Origin: CAIZGX01 sp044239865
GTDB lineage: Bacteria; Bacteroidota; Bacteroidia; Flavobacteriales_D; Sanyastnellaceae
Assembly: GCA_044239865.1 (NCBI GenBank)
Contig: JBIIAO010000001.1
Coordinates: 868,001-932,000 of the forward strand
Reading direction: 5' to 3'
DNA: 64,000 bases
The notes below the pieces were generated by a model. The model was given only the letters and a program-made list of their open reading frames with translations. It had not been told where the DNA came from and ran no database searches. Below are positions 17,640 through 26,755 of the stretch, one piece after another; position 1 is the first letter of the stretch; the number at the start of each line of letters is the position of its first letter. The position numbers were made by a program, and so were the translations under genes.

Positions 17640-18119
17640 ATGAGAAAAGCATTGTTCTTAGACAGAGATGGCGTTCTTAATCATGACCCTGGGGATTATA
17701 CCTATTCATTGGACGAATTCGTAATTCTTCCTACAGTCATGGAAGCCTTGCAATTAGCCGTTTCCAGAGGATTCGAATTGGTGGTAGTTACGAATCAAGC
17801 TGGAATTTCTCGCGGACTTTATACCAAAGAGGAAGTGGATCGCATTCACGATTTTTTCCAATCGGAATGCAAAAAGAACAACGTTGAAATTTTGGAGTTC
17901 TTTTACTCCATTCATCATCCAGATGTATGCAACTCCCTTTCACGAAAGCCTGCGGGCCTTTGGGTAGAGCGCGCTTGTGCGAAGTATAAGTTCGACAAAG
18001 ACGCGAGTGTTATGATCGGAGATCGCGACCGCGATGTGATTTGCGCGAATGCTGCTGGTGTTCGTGGAATTCAGATGAAGCAGAACGGCGACCTGTTGGA
18101 ATACATAAAAGCGCTTTAA
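17640..18119 (+). CDS. HAD-IIIA phosphatase, GmhB/HisB-N-like
   Basis: The HAD motifs are clear: FLDRDGVLN (D8, D10), VVTNQAGISRG, the RKP lysine and IGDRDRD. Overall it resembles D-glycero-manno-heptose 1,7-bisphosphate 7-phosphatase. However, the zinc loop is degenerate: in the SIHHPDVCNSLSRKP segment the usual cysteines flanking it and just before RKP are serines. The substrate is therefore uncertain. It lies 6 bp after the cupin gene and 1 bp before the aminotransferase gene. Confidence 0.8.
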   Translation: MRKALFLDRDGVLNHDPGDYTYSLDEFVILPTVMEALQLAVSRGFELVVVTNQAGISRGLYTKEEVDRIHDFFQSECKKNNVEILEFFYSIHHPDVCNSLSRKPAGLWVERACAKYKFDKDASVMIGDRDRDVICANAAGVRGIQMKQNGDLLEYIKAL

Positions 18120-18120
18120 G

Positions 18121-18951
18121 ATGTTGGTTTGTTCGAACGGAAAATTCATAGAAGAATCTGAACTTCTTCTCGATGTTCGAACCAATCGTGCCTTTCGATA
18201 CGGCGATGGATTTTTCGAAACCATTCGTTTCGAACAAAATCGCATTCCACTTTTCAAGTATCATTTGCAACGCATGGAAGCCTCAAACAATTTATTTAAG
18301 TTCGAGCCCTCAACAATTTCGTTTTCAGAATTAGAAAGTCACATTGTAGAAACCTTTCAATTAAACAAGATTGAATCTGGAATTGCACGTGTAACATTCT
18401 TTCGATCGGGTGAAGGAAGGTACAATCCTCTTCAAAATGAAATGAATTTTCTGATTGAAGTCACCGAACAATCATTCGGTTCATATTTTTCTATGTTGAA
18501 GGAAGTCGGACTTTCCGCCCAGACAGTTTTGCATGCCCATTCGTTTTCACACATTAAATCTTTGAGCGCATTGCCCTATGTCTTCGCGGCCTTGGAAGCG
18601 AAAGAAAAGGAATGGAACGAATGCCTCCTTCCAAATACAAAAAATGAAATTGCTGAAGGGACATGGAGTTCCTTGGTGTGGGTGGAAGATGACGAGCTGT
18701 TTACTCCTCCCCTTTCAAGCGGATGTGTAGACAGCACCATGAAGAACGCATTGATGGAAATGCTTCAAAGCCATGGTAAGGTTTTGAATGAAAAAGTTTG
18801 TCAACTTTCCAACCTTCAACAAGCACAAGAAGTGTGGCTGCTGAATGCAACTCGCGGAATACAGGCTGTTTCGCACTTCCAAGATAAAATCTACTCTCAC
18901 GCCAAGGCGTTGAAAGTTGCTTCTGGACTGGAAGATTTTCTTTCTTTGTGA
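18121..18951 (+). CDS. Aminotransferase class IV (PabC/BCAT-like)
   Basis: This fold-type IV PLP enzyme has 276 residues. The motifs are FRYGDGFFETIRF near the start, the PLP lysine in SHIKSLSALPYV, and EIAEGTWSSLVWV in the position of the usual E..SSN. Length and motifs fit 4-amino-4-deoxychorismate lyase (PabC) or a branched-chain aminotransferase; PabC-like is more likely from size. No pabA or pabB gene is in view. Confidence 0.8.
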   Translation: MLVCSNGKFIEESELLLDVRTNRAFRYGDGFFETIRFEQNRIPLFKYHLQRMEASNNLFKFEPSTISFSELESHIVETFQLNKIESGIARVTFFRSGEGRYNPLQNEMNFLIEVTEQSFGSYFSMLKEVGLSAQTVLHAHSFSHIKSLSALPYVFAALEAKEKEWNECLLPNTKNEIAEGTWSSLVWVEDDELFTPPLSSGCVDSTMKNALMEMLQSHGKVLNEKVCQLSNLQQAQEVWLLNATRGIQAVSHFQDKIYSHAKALKVASGLEDFLSL

Positions 18952-18981
18952 ACCCCTCTCCTTTCGTATTTTAGCACCGCT

Positions 18982-21261
18982 ATGAAATTAAATCTTCGTC
19001 AACTTTTTGCTGCAACCGTCTTGTCTGTTGCATTTTTTAACGCCTTTGCTCAACCGCAGGTGAACCCCTGGAACGACAAATTCCGTCAGTTGGGTTCAGA
19101 TGAAATGGCTACTCCAAATACGTATCGCACGGCGAGCGGGGCTCCCGGAGCAGACTATTGGCAGCAGCAAGTCGATTATAAAATGAAGATTCGTTTAGAC
19201 GACGATATTCAAAAAATTTACGGTGAAGAAACAATCACGTACCACAACAACTCTCCGGATGTGTTGTATTACTTGTGGATTCAGCTAGATCAGAACATCT
19301 ATTCAAAGGACAACAACACTGCGAAGATTGAGCAGATGAAGATTAGCGATCAAATGCAAACGAACGATTTGATTGATTTGTATCCGTGGTTCGACGGAGG
19401 TTTCAAGTTAGATAAAGTGGCGGATGCTGCAGGAAAAGACTTGCCTTACATTGTGAATCAAACGATGATGCGTATTGACTTACCGAAGCCCATTCAACCG
19501 GGACAATCGTATTCCTTCCAGATTAATTGGAACTACAACATCAACGACCGCATGCGTTTGGGCGGAAGAAGCGGTTACGAGTATTTCGACACCGATAAAA
19601 ACTACTTGTATACAATTGCACAATACTTTCCTCGCTTGGTTGCTTACATGGACTACAGCGGATGGCAGCACAAACAGTTTTTGGGATCGGGTGAATTCAC
19701 GCTTGATTTCGGAAATTATGAAGTGGCCTTAACCGTTCCTTCAGACCATATTGTAGCGGCTTCTGGAGTGCTGCAAAATCCGAAAGACGTTCTTACTGCA
19801 GATCAACTTTCACGTTACAACAAAGCGAAAACAAGCACAGAGCCTGTGATTATTTGCACGCAAGAAGAAGCCATTGCACGTGAGAAAGGACATGAGAAAG
19901 CCATGAAGACATGGGTATTCAAGGCTGAAAATGTGCGTGACTTTGCTTTTGCGACTTCAAGAAAATTCATTTGGGATGCGCAGTCGGTAGACATTAACGG
20001 CAAGAAACCAATGGCCATGAGCTTCTACCCGAAAGAAGGCAATCCCCTCTGGGAGCAATACAGCACGCGTGTTGTAGCTCACACCTTGAAATCATACAGC
20101 GCGCACACAATAGACTATCCTTATCCGGTTGCCATTAGCGTTCACGCGAAATGGATTGGCATGGAATACCCGATGATTTGTTTCAACGGCGGAAGACCTG
20201 AGGCTGACGGAACGTATAGCGAAGGAACAAAAACAGGTATGCTTTCAGTAATCATTCACGAAGTGGGACACAACTTCTTCCCAATGATCATTAACAGCGA
20301 CGAGCGTCAGTGGACTTGGATGGACGAAGGGTTGAATACCTTTTGTGAATACTTGGCTGAAAAAGAATGGGACCGTGAATTCCCTATTCGTCGCGGTCCG
20401 GCAAGAAACATTGTAGACTACATGAAAGGAGATAAAACAAAGATGTCTCCGATTATGACCAACTCTGAAAGCATTTATCAATTTGGAAACAACGCTTACG
20501 GAAAACCTGCAACCGGATTAAACATCATGCGCGAAACCATTATGGGCAGAGAGTTGTTCGATTATGCCTTCAAAGAATATTGCAGAAGATGGGCATTTAG
20601 ACACCCTACCCCAGAAGACTTTTTCCGCACCATGGAAGATGCCAGTGCTGTTGACTTGGATTGGTTCTGGAGAGGATGGTTCTACACCACAGAGCATTGC
20701 GACATGAACTTGAAGAGCGTTCGTGAATTCACAATAAACGGACATGACCCGAAAGTTGAAAAGTCTTTGTTGAAAGCGAAAGCCGATGGGCAACCTGCCG
20801 ACATCTCACTAACCAGAGACAAGCAAGAAGGTATTTTGCCTATTGTAGATCAGAATCCGATTACCCGCGACAAGTACAACGACGACAATCCGTATGAAGT
20901 AACCGCTGAAGACGAAAAGAAATACGAAGAGTACAAAAAGAACTTGACACCTGAAGAACAAAAGCTATTGAGCGAAACGAATTACTTCTATGAGCTTACT
21001 GTTGAGAATGTTGGTGGATTGCTGATGCCTGTGATCTTTGAATTCACCTTTGAGGACGGAACGAAGCAGATTGAACGCATACCCGCAGAGATCTGGAAAA
21101 TGTCTGAAGCCACAGCTAGCAAGGTTTTCCGTTTCGGAAAGAAAGTAACCAACATCTCCCTAGACCCATTATTGGAAACAGCAGATGTGGAGTTGAATAA
21201 CAATTTTTGGCCAACGCGCAATGTGCCTTCGCAATTCGAATTGTTCAAACAAAAGCGGTAG
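18982..21261 (+). CDS. Secreted M1-family zinc metallopeptidase
   Basis: A signal peptide (MKLNLRQLFAATVLSVAFFNAFAQ) is followed by an aminopeptidase N-type N-terminal beta domain. The gluzincin site is H426-E-V-G-H430 with E449 eighteen residues later in WMDEGLN. A GMEYPM-type exopeptidase motif (IGMEYPMICFNGG) precedes it. At 759 residues it is typical of the periplasmic M1 peptidases of Bacteroidota. It is expected to remove N-terminal amino acids from peptides. It lies 30 bp after the aminotransferase gene. Confidence 0.92.
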   Translation: MKLNLRQLFAATVLSVAFFNAFAQPQVNPWNDKFRQLGSDEMATPNTYRTASGAPGADYWQQQVDYKMKIRLDDDIQKIYGEETITYHNNSPDVLYYLWIQLDQNIYSKDNNTAKIEQMKISDQMQTNDLIDLYPWFDGGFKLDKVADAAGKDLPYIVNQTMMRIDLPKPIQPGQSYSFQINWNYNINDRMRLGGRSGYEYFDTDKNYLYTIAQYFPRLVAYMDYSGWQHKQFLGSGEFTLDFGNYEVALTVPSDHIVAASGVLQNPKDVLTADQLSRYNKAKTSTEPVIICTQEEAIAREKGHEKAMKTWVFKAENVRDFAFATSRKFIWDAQSVDINGKKPMAMSFYPKEGNPLWEQYSTRVVAHTLKSYSAHTIDYPYPVAISVHAKWIGMEYPMICFNGGRPEADGTYSEGTKTGMLSVIIHEVGHNFFPMIINSDERQWTWMDEGLNTFCEYLAEKEWDREFPIRRGPARNIVDYMKGDKTKMSPIMTNSESIYQFGNNAYGKPATGLNIMRETIMGRELFDYAFKEYCRRWAFRHPTPEDFFRTMEDASAVDLDWFWRGWFYTTEHCDMNLKSVREFTINGHDPKVEKSLLKAKADGQPADISLTRDKQEGILPIVDQNPITRDKYNDDNPYEVTAEDEKKYEEYKKNLTPEEQKLLSETNYFYELTVENVGGLLMPVIFEFTFEDGTKQIERIPAEIWKMSEATASKVFRFGKKVTNISLDPLLETADVELNNNFWPTRNVPSQFELFKQKR

Positions 21262-21281
21262 GGGCGAAATATCTTTCGCCC
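21262..21281 (+). terminator. Hairpin terminator, copy 1 of a twin pair
   Basis: GGGCGAAA-TATC-TTTCGCCC is a perfect 8-bp stem directly after the M1 peptidase stop codon, followed by CTCTTTT. The same 20 bases recur at 21313-21332. Confidence 0.75.
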
Positions 21282-21312
21282 TCTTTTAAAGAAAAACCTT
21301 TCGCAAAGAATA

Positions 21313-21332
21313 GGGCGAAATATCTTTCGCCC
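21313..21332 (-). terminator. Hairpin terminator, copy 2 of a twin pair
   Basis: This is an identical GGGCGAAA-TATC-TTTCGCCC sequence, ending one base before the stop codon of the LytTR gene on the other strand. Each convergent gene therefore has its own copy. Confidence 0.7.
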
Positions 21333-22091
21333 TTAAATGAGGTTTAGGCGATTTAAAAGAGATTCTTTGAAGTTGCGACCGATGCTAATTTCTGCGGAAG
21401 GCATTTTTATCATTTGTCTTGCCATGTCAATGTCTTCAATGCAGTTGAGGTTTATGACAGAGCTTCTATTTACTTGAAGAAAATCTTTTTGAGGAAGTTT
21501 GGCTTGAAGTTCTTTCAATGAAATTTTACAATTCACCGTTCGTTGAGCAACTGAAATGCTGCTATACTTTCCGTCTACTTCAATGTATTCGATATCTGCA
21601 ATGGCGATCTTCTTCAATTTGTTGCCAATGCGAGTGTAAAGACAACCTTCAACAGGCATACTCTCAGTAATGAAACCTATTGTCTCGTTCGAGTGCTCAA
21701 CGGCAAGATCAATACTTCGTTCCAATTCAACTCGAACAATAGGCTTCGAAATGAAAGCAAGAGGTGCTAACTTCTTGGCGCGATTAAACGTTTCCGCATT
21801 TGTGTTTCCTGTTAAAAAAAGTAATTGACATTTTCTAACTTGAAGAAGTTTCTTCGCTAATTCTATACCGTCGATGCTTCCTTTGATTCCAATATCTGAA
21901 ATAACAACGTGCGGACGATGCACGGAATATGCAACTAACGCATCTACTGCGTTATCCACAGAAGCCACAATAGTATGTCCTAAATCTGTCATGATTACAT
22001 CTAACAATGCACGAACTAATTCATCGTCTTCGACGATTAGAATTCGGATTTTAGCCGATTCAGAAATTATTAAATCAATCTTTTCGTTCAT
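21333..22091 (-). CDS. LytTR-family response regulator
   Basis: An N-terminal receiver domain (about 14-135; VEDDELVRALL, phospho-acceptor D66 in VISDIGIKG, FISKP lysine) is joined to a LytTR DNA-binding domain (about 150-250; YIEVDGKYSSI, VNRSSVINL). It is a transcription regulator with no kinase gene next to it, so the partner is elsewhere. It is transcribed away from clpS. Confidence 0.9.
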   Translation of the reverse strand: MNEKIDLIISESAKIRILIVEDDELVRALLDVIMTDLGHTIVASVDNAVDALVAYSVHRPHVVISDIGIKGSIDGIELAKKLLQVRKCQLLFLTGNTNAETFNRAKKLAPLAFISKPIVRVELERSIDLAVEHSNETIGFITESMPVEGCLYTRIGNKLKKIAIADIEYIEVDGKYSSISVAQRTVNCKISLKELQAKLPQKDFLQVNRSSVINLNCIEDIDMARQMIKMPSAEISIGRNFKESLLNRLNLI

Positions 22092-22200
22092 AGAATTGAG
22101 GCTAATTACAATTCAGCTAAATAACAAACATTAGAACTAACAAACAATACCTTATTGTTAAGTGTTGAAAAGCCACAATTTCAAATTGAAATTTCTGCTT

Positions 22201-22208
22201 TAATTTTG
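22201..22208 (+). promoter_or_regulatory. Bacteroidota -7 element of the clpS promoter
   Basis: TAATTTTG is a perfect TAnnTTTG match ending 6 bases before the clpS ATG, so the transcript would be leaderless or nearly so. No clear -33 TTTG element is seen at the usual distance. Confidence 0.55.
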
Positions 22209-22214
22209 CAACGT

Positions 22215-22502
22215 ATGAATATTTTCGCTCAAACAGAAACTGAAGAAGAAGTATTGCTCGATGTTGTTACCGATGAACAATATCAGATTGTTGTCTTCAA
22301 CGATCATGTGAATACATTCGATCATGTCATTCAATCGTTAATGACCATTTGCAAGCATGAATGGATTCAAGCAGAGCAGTGTGCTTTGCTTATTCACACA
22401 ACAGGCAAAACAGTTGTTAAATCTGGTCAATATAAAGAGATGGAGCGAATGTGCACCGCTCTTCACGACAGAAGCATTACGGCTGAAATCGAAAAGAAAT
22501 AA
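22215..22502 (+). CDS. clpS: ATP-dependent Clp protease adaptor ClpS
   Basis: This 95-residue adaptor delivers N-degron substrates to ClpA/ClpC-ClpP. The conserved core is IVVFNDHVNTFDHVIQSL (substrate pocket) and AEQCALLIHTTGKTVVKSG. The ATG at 22215 follows a TAnnTTTG promoter; the longer upstream frame is not conserved. It is 2 bp before the TPR gene in a four-gene run. Confidence 0.93.
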   Translation: MNIFAQTETEEEVLLDVVTDEQYQIVVFNDHVNTFDHVIQSLMTICKHEWIQAEQCALLIHTTGKTVVKSGQYKEMERMCTALHDRSITAEIEKK

Positions 22503-22504
22503 GC

Positions 22505-22831
22505 ATGTCGAATACACGCTTGGATCAAATTCTAAAAATGTTAGAGACGCATCCAAGCGATCCTTTCCTGCATTATGCGACTGCGCTAGAATATGAAAAG
22601 CTCGAGCAATATGAACGAGCCATTGAAATTTTAGAAAAATTATTGCTTACTCAATCAGAGTATTTGCCCACGTATTACAAAACCGGACAGCTTCACGAAT
22701 TGGTTGGAAACAGCGAGCGTGCGATTGAACTTTATCTTGAAGGAAAAAAATTAGCTCGTATTCAAAAAGACTTTAAAACAGAAGGTGAACTTTCTGAAGC
22801 ACTTATGCTTCTTGACGTTTTCGACGAATGA
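22505..22831 (+). CDS. Small tetratricopeptide-repeat protein
   Basis: These 108 residues make up about three TPR motifs (PSDPFLHYATALEYEKLEQYERAIEILEKLL, then LPTYYKTGQLHELVG, then AIELYLEGKKLAR). It is cytoplasmic with no other domain and is probably a protein-protein adaptor. It overlaps the glycosyltransferase gene by 4 bp. Confidence 0.8.
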   Translation: MSNTRLDQILKMLETHPSDPFLHYATALEYEKLEQYERAIEILEKLLLTQSEYLPTYYKTGQLHELVGNSERAIELYLEGKKLARIQKDFKTEGELSEALMLLDVFDE

Positions 22832-23952
22832 GCATTACCCCTTCCCTACCCAAAATTGCATTTTATTGCAGCTCTATCAGCTGGGGCGGATTGGAGATGA
22901 ACACACTTCGATATGCAAAGGCGTTTCAATCGGAAGGATTTCAAATTGAACTTTATTTGGTTGAAGGGACAACGCTTTTTCAACATGCAACAGAGCAAGA
23001 ACTTCCTGTTATTTCCATTGCGCGAAATAAGAAGTACTTCGACTTTAAACATGCTCGTCAAGTGGCGAAGAAATTCGAAAAAGACAGCATCGATGTTGTT
23101 CATTTTCGAGACAATCGCGATTTAGATTTTTTAGGTTGGGTAACGTTTTTTTCTTCCCGAAAAATAAAACTGATTTATCACCAAGCTATGCAGTTAGGTG
23201 TTTCGAAAAAAGATCTTTTACACACGCTTCGATTCAAACGCATAGATACCTGGGTCTCTACGTTGAATTACATGCACAAGCAAGTGCTCACGCACACACG
23301 CTTTCCCGCAGAGATGCTTCATGTTATTCCGCTGGGAACCGCTATAGAGGCGGATTCCATATTATCGAAGGAAGAAGCGCGCGCCGCATTAAATCTTCCC
23401 ATGGAAAAATTCATTGTTGGTGTAGTAGGAAGGTTGGATGAAAAGAAAGGTCAGCTTGAAGTCATTGAAGCCATTTCTTCGGTAAAGGAAAGCAACAAGA
23501 ATTTGCATGTTGTTTTCATTGGAGATAAAACCAAAAATGAAGCAGATGAATACGTTCAGAAATTGAACGGAAAAATCGCTAAAGAGCAACTTCACGAAAT
23601 CGTCTCCTTCCTTCCACATCAATCGAACATGCAAAAATTGTATGGTGCGTTTGATTTGGTCATTGTTCCCAGTTGGGAAGAAACCTTTGGAACGGTGACC
23701 ATTGAAGCCATGGCGAGTGGGGTTCCTGTTATTGGAAGCAACACCGCAGGAACGGCAGAGATTTTAGAAAATGAGCAATTCCTTTTTCATGCAAATGACC
23801 CATCCAGTTTGGGTTCAACATGGATGGAACTCATGAATAACGATGAGTTGCGCGCAAATTGGGCCATTCAACTTCAACATAAATTTCAAGAAAAATATTC
23901 CATGAAGGCGAGCATGTCGGCATGGAAAGAATTAATTCAAAACATTCAATGA
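22828..23952 (+). CDS. Glycosyltransferase family 4
   Basis: This is a GT-B fold enzyme of 374 residues. The N-terminus carries WGGLEMNTLRYAKAF, and the C-terminal nucleotide-sugar half has GVVGRLDEKKGQ and the E-x7-E motif in SWEETFGTVTIEAMASG. It is likely to add a sugar to lipopolysaccharide or another surface glycan; the acceptor is unknown. It overlaps the TPR and bestrophin genes by 4 and 4 bp. Confidence 0.88.
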   Translation: MSITPSLPKIAFYCSSISWGGLEMNTLRYAKAFQSEGFQIELYLVEGTTLFQHATEQELPVISIARNKKYFDFKHARQVAKKFEKDSIDVVHFRDNRDLDFLGWVTFFSSRKIKLIYHQAMQLGVSKKDLLHTLRFKRIDTWVSTLNYMHKQVLTHTRFPAEMLHVIPLGTAIEADSILSKEEARAALNLPMEKFIVGVVGRLDEKKGQLEVIEAISSVKESNKNLHVVFIGDKTKNEADEYVQKLNGKIAKEQLHEIVSFLPHQSNMQKLYGAFDLVIVPSWEETFGTVTIEAMASGVPVIGSNTAGTAEILENEQFLFHANDPSSLGSTWMELMNNDELRANWAIQLQHKFQEKYSMKASMSAWKELIQNIQ

Positions 23953-24830
23953 TTAGTTACAAACCTTCCGATTGGATTCATTTTTTATTCAGCTTTCATA
24001 AATCAGACACGTTCCGTCAGCTTGGAATTCTTATGATTGCACTTGGCCTATACGCCTATGGTGTGCGCTATGTTGAAAAGGAATATTTTCACATTGACGT
24101 GAACAGCGAAATTTCAAAGCTTACGATTTTACATACGATTTTGGGAACCGTTATGAGTTTGTTGTTGGTCTTTCGAACCAACACAGCCTATGACCGTTGG
24201 TGGGAAGGACGTAAATTATGGGGAAGCCTTACAAATAGCAGCAGAAATTTAGCTTCGAAAATGAATGCTATTCTTCATTTTTCAGATCACGAGAATCGCA
24301 ATTTCTATCGCAAAAGCATTCCTTTATTCGCTTTTACATTGTCTCAACACTTACTCTTGGAAAAAACCCGAACTGAACTCGATCAAGATTTTACAGATGA
24401 ATTTGAGTTGCCCTTGGATGTTCAGCACAAACCGAATTATTTGGCATCCCTTATTCACCAGAGGACCTATAAACTTCGAAAAGAAGAAAAGATAACAGAA
24501 ATTGAGCTGCTGTCTATTAATTCCGAATTGTCAAATTTTCTTGAAGTTTCTGGGGCATGCGAGCGTATAAAAAACACGCCTATCCCCTATTCGTACAGCT
24601 CTTTCTTACGGAAATTTATTTTGTTTTACATTATTACACTTCCTTGGGTATTCAGCTCCACGCTTGGAAACTATGTCATTCCGTTTTCCATTTTCATTTT
24701 TTACGTTTTGGGAAGTTTGGAACTAATTGCTGAAGAAATTGAAGATCCGTTTGGGGGTGATGAAAACGACGTTCCCATTGAAAAAATCTCTCAAAACATC
24801 AAGCGCAATGTTTCCGAGATTATCCGTTAA
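23949..24830 (+). CDS. Bestrophin-family anion channel
   Basis: This 293-residue membrane protein matches bacterial bestrophins (UPF0187): SDTFRQLGILMIALGLYAYGVRY is the first helix, LLVFRTNTAYDRWWEGRKLWG is the family signature, and EEIEDPFGGDENDVPIE is the C-terminal Ca-binding-like motif. It probably conducts ions across the inner membrane. The start at 23949 overlaps the preceding TGA as ATGA. Confidence 0.9.
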   Translation: MISYKPSDWIHFLFSFHKSDTFRQLGILMIALGLYAYGVRYVEKEYFHIDVNSEISKLTILHTILGTVMSLLLVFRTNTAYDRWWEGRKLWGSLTNSSRNLASKMNAILHFSDHENRNFYRKSIPLFAFTLSQHLLLEKTRTELDQDFTDEFELPLDVQHKPNYLASLIHQRTYKLRKEEKITEIELLSINSELSNFLEVSGACERIKNTPIPYSYSSFLRKFILFYIITLPWVFSSTLGNYVIPFSIFIFYVLGSLELIAEEIEDPFGGDENDVPIEKISQNIKRNVSEIIR

Positions 24831-24836
24831 TTTTTT

Positions 24837-24868
24837 TTTGAAGATATACCAATTGCGTTGTATCCTTG
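24837..24868 (+). promoter_or_regulatory. Predicted rho promoter
   Basis: TTTG (24837-24840) and TATCCTTG (24861-24868, one mismatch to TAnnTTTG) are 20 bases apart, which fits the Bacteroidota -33/-7 promoter architecture. The spacing to the rho ATG leaves a leader of about 60 bases. Confidence 0.4.
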
Positions 24869-24931
24869 CATCGCTGAAAGCATTTCGCTTTTGTATTCCC
24901 ATCATTACACTTTGAATTTCATTTCCCCTAC

Positions 24932-26755
24932 ATGTACGATATTTTAACATTAAACGCCATGAAAGTGGCCGAGCTTAAATCTGTTGCTGAAAATATAGGC
25001 ATTGCCAATGCTGAAAAATTAAAGAAGCAAGATTTGGTTCTAACCATTATGGACCGTCAGACTTTATCTGCTGCGCCAGCTGAGGCCCCTGCTCCGACAG
25101 TTGTTGAAGCAAAGGAAACAGATTCTACTATTCAGAATTCGGATTCTACTGATCGTCAGAAAAAAACGCGCGAAAGAAAACCATATAAGGCTGCCGAAAA
25201 GGAAGAAGTTCCTGCTAAGGAAGAAGTATCGCATGATATTCCAACCGAACAAGAAGAAGCTCCAGTAGCAGAAGAGCCTGTAGCGAAGGAAATTAAGACT
25301 GAGATTCCATTTTTAGTTTTAGCGAAGAAAGACGGACAACCTCGTCCGCAACATCCGAATCAGAAAAACCAAAGACCTGAGCAGAAAGACCGTCCGGAAA
25401 GAACAGACCGTCCGGAAAGAACAGACCGTCCGGAAAGAACAGACCGTCCGGAAAGAAACGACCGTCCAGAAAGAAACGACCGTCCAGAAAGAAACGACCG
25501 TCCAGAAAGACCTGAGCAAAAAGACCGTCCTGAAAGACCGAATAAACCTGAGAACCAAGAAAGTCAGGCCGAGCGTGATCAGAACATCGTACGTCCAGAT
25601 CGTCAGCGCAGAGGAATGCCAGACGAACACGGATACAATTTCGATGGATTGGTTATGGCTGAAGGAGTTTTGGAAGTGATGCCTGACGGATTCGGATTTA
25701 TGCGTTCTTCGGATTTCAATTATTTGAATTCTCCGGATGACGTTTATGTTTCTCAACAGCAAATTAAAACCTACGGATTATTACCTGGAGATACCATTCG
25801 CGGGGCTATTCGTCCGCCAAGAGAAGGAGAAAAATATTTCCCGTTGATTCGTATCGATAACATTAACGGACGCGATCCGGCTTGGGTTCGTGATCGTATT
25901 CCATTTAAGTTTTTAACGCCTTTGTTCCCTCAAGAGCGATTCCATTTAGCCGACAACAACAACAATGTGAGTATGCGAATCATGGATTTGTTTGCTCCAA
26001 TTGGAAAAGGCCAACGTGGAATGATTGTTTCGCAGCCTAAGACAGGTAAGACTACTTTGTTGAAAGACGTTGCGAATGCGATTGCCATGAATCATCCTGA
26101 GACCTACTTAATTGTATTGCTCATCGATGAGCGTCCGGAAGAGGTGACCGACATGAAGCGCAGTGTGAAAGGAGAAGTAATTGCTTCAACGTTCGACGAA
26201 CCTGCTGAGCGTCACGTAAAGATTGCCAATATTGTATTGGAAAAAGCCAAGCGTTTGGTTGAATGTGGACACGACGTATGTATTCTCTTGGATTCTATTA
26301 CACGTTTAGCACGTGCTTACAATACTGTTGCCCCTTCAAGCGGAAAGGTATTGTCGGGTGGTGTTGAAGCGAATGCCTTGGAGAAGCCAAAGCGTTTCTT
26401 CGGAGCTGCGCGTAAGATTGAAAACGGAGGATCACTTTCCATCATTGCAACAGCATTAGTAGATACTGGAAGTAAAATGGACGAAGTTATCTTCGAAGAG
26501 TTCAAAGGAACGGGTAACATGGAATTGCAATTGGATCGTAAGATTAGTAATAGACGTATCTTCCCTGCTATTGATATTCTTTCTTCAGGAACGCGTCGCG
26601 AAGATTTGTTGCAAGACAAGGATACCCTTCAACGCATGTGGGTATTGCGCAGACACCTTGCAGATATGAATCCGGTTGAAGCTATGGAGTTCGTGAAAGA
26701 CCGCATCGAGCGCACGAAAACAAACGAGGAGTTTTTAGTAACCATGAATTCGTAA
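24932..26755 (+). CDS. rho: Transcription termination factor Rho with disordered RPER-repeat insertion
   Basis: This 607-residue hexameric RNA helicase ends Rho-dependent transcription. It begins with a Rho_N/SAP-like helical domain (1-45), continues with a long low-complexity insertion (about 46-220), a cold-shock RNA-binding domain (EGVLEVMPDGFGFMRS) and the ATPase core with SQPKTGKTT (Walker A), LLIDERPEEVTD and LLDSITRLARAYN. The insertion contains seven six-residue repeats (RPERTD or RPERND, about residues 153-195) and is rich in Arg, Asp, Glu and Pro. Such insertions are known in Bacteroidota Rho. DUF4199 starts at its stop codon (TAATG). Confidence 0.95.
   Translation: MYDILTLNAMKVAELKSVAENIGIANAEKLKKQDLVLTIMDRQTLSAAPAEAPAPTVVEAKETDSTIQNSDSTDRQKKTRERKPYKAAEKEEVPAKEEVSHDIPTEQEEAPVAEEPVAKEIKTEIPFLVLAKKDGQPRPQHPNQKNQRPEQKDRPERTDRPERTDRPERTDRPERNDRPERNDRPERNDRPERPEQKDRPERPNKPENQESQAERDQNIVRPDRQRRGMPDEHGYNFDGLVMAEGVLEVMPDGFGFMRSSDFNYLNSPDDVYVSQQQIKTYGLLPGDTIRGAIRPPREGEKYFPLIRIDNINGRDPAWVRDRIPFKFLTPLFPQERFHLADNNNNVSMRIMDLFAPIGKGQRGMIVSQPKTGKTTLLKDVANAIAMNHPETYLIVLLIDERPEEVTDMKRSVKGEVIASTFDEPAERHVKIANIVLEKAKRLVECGHDVCILLDSITRLARAYNTVAPSSGKVLSGGVEANALEKPKRFFGAARKIENGGSLSIIATALVDTGSKMDEVIFEEFKGTGNMELQLDRKISNRRIFPAIDILSSGTRREDLLQDKDTLQRMWVLRRHLADMNPVEAMEFVKDRIERTKTNEEFLVTMNS
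25388..25513 (+). repeat. Tandem 18-bp repeat inside rho
   Basis: Seven 18-bp units, roughly gaccgtccggaaagaaca with later units carrying gaccgtccagaaagaaac, encode RPERTD and RPERND. The early copies are identical, which suggests recent expansion or copy-number change. Confidence 0.85.

Noticed and set aside
21952..21960. A perfect DnaA box (TTATCCACA)
   Set aside because: It is a single copy inside the LytTR regulator gene, so it is probably chance.
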